Shown here piece by piece: positions 63,916 through 64,000 of a stretch of DNA of 64,000 nucleotides. The notes under the pieces are model-generated. The model ran no database searches and had not been told where the DNA came from. It saw nothing but the letters and a program-made list of their open reading frames with translations. Source of the stretch: Phylloscopus collybita. Lineage: Eukaryota > Chordata > Aves > Passeriformes > Phylloscopidae. How positions within the stretch are numbered: position 1 is the stretch's first letter; every line of letters starts with the position of its first letter. The stretch covers positions 324,501 to 388,500 of the forward strand of contig JAJNNQ010000097.1 in NCBI GenBank assembly GCA_027886175.1, read 5' to 3'. Both the position numbers and the translations under genes were made by a program.

Positions 63916-64000
63916 CCCCAGTGCCCCAGGGGTGAAACGTTCCCCTGCCTGCCCCCTGGGCTGGCTGAGCTCTCTCGAGGGGTTCTGGAGGGGATATTTT
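63916..64000. repeat. Duplicate of the LTR-flanking sequence (empty-site paralogue)
   Basis: gccccaggggtgaaacgttc, then ccctgcctgccccctgggct, then ctctctcgaggggttctgga matches 62,804-62,826 joined to 63,107-63,177. Runs off the right edge. Confidence 0.75.

Overview
This window is vertebrate nuclear DNA, almost certainly from a bird. It carries GT-AG introns, a diverged CR1 LINE 3' end, solo LTRs of the short avian ERV type, and the PADI1-PADI2-SDHB gene order. The very high load of GC-rich minisatellites is typical of avian microchromosomes, where this locus sits in chicken and finch (established synteny, recalled rather than searched). I reconstructed the genes by splicing the sequence by hand and comparing exons with the PADI and SDHB families from memory.

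Layout. (1) 1-12,967, minus strand: the 5' part of a peptidylarginine deiminase, best read as PADI1. Exon 1 is at 12,876-12,967, exon 2 at 7,199-7,373, exon 3 at 5,840-5,909, and exon 4 runs off the left edge at 1-58. (2) 12,968-21,848: a head-to-head intergenic region shared by PADI1 and PADI2. It is mostly tandem repeats but holds a small AT-rich island with five AATTA cores (19,371-19,460) directly followed by a 12-bp array with 11 perfect AACCGGTT (Grainyhead-type) octamers. (3) 21,849-49,133, plus strand: complete PADI2 in 16 exons, 2,013 nt of open coding sequence (670 codons, or 666 from the second ATG; human PADI2 is 665). (4) 49,134-51,706: PADI2 3'UTR and poly(A) signal, an LTR-like element, a CR1 fragment, and the YY1/ETS-rich SDHB promoter. 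(5) 51,707 to the right edge, plus strand: SDHB exons 1-3 of the usual 8. The rest of the gene, with most of its iron-sulfur ligands, lies outside.

More than half of the window is intronic or intergenic minisatellite, with unit lengths of 5 to about 190 bp. Long open frames running through these arrays are repeat artefacts and are not annotated as genes.

Two things stand out. First, PADI2 is intact as a reading frame but has asparagine at both positions of the catalytic His/Asp pair (human H471 and D473), while keeping the catalytic Asp351 and Cys647 equivalents. It may be a pseudoenzyme. Second, at several exon borders the splice site and adjoining coding bases have themselves become the unit of a tandem array: the PADI2 exon 16 acceptor with 16 codons (10 extra copies), the SDHB exon 3 donor with the last codons (8 extra copies), the PADI2 exon 1 donor (3 extra copies), and probably the PADI1 exon 3 donor and SDHB exon 2 acceptor. 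These 'exon-edge minisatellites' surround real exons with decoy splice sites.
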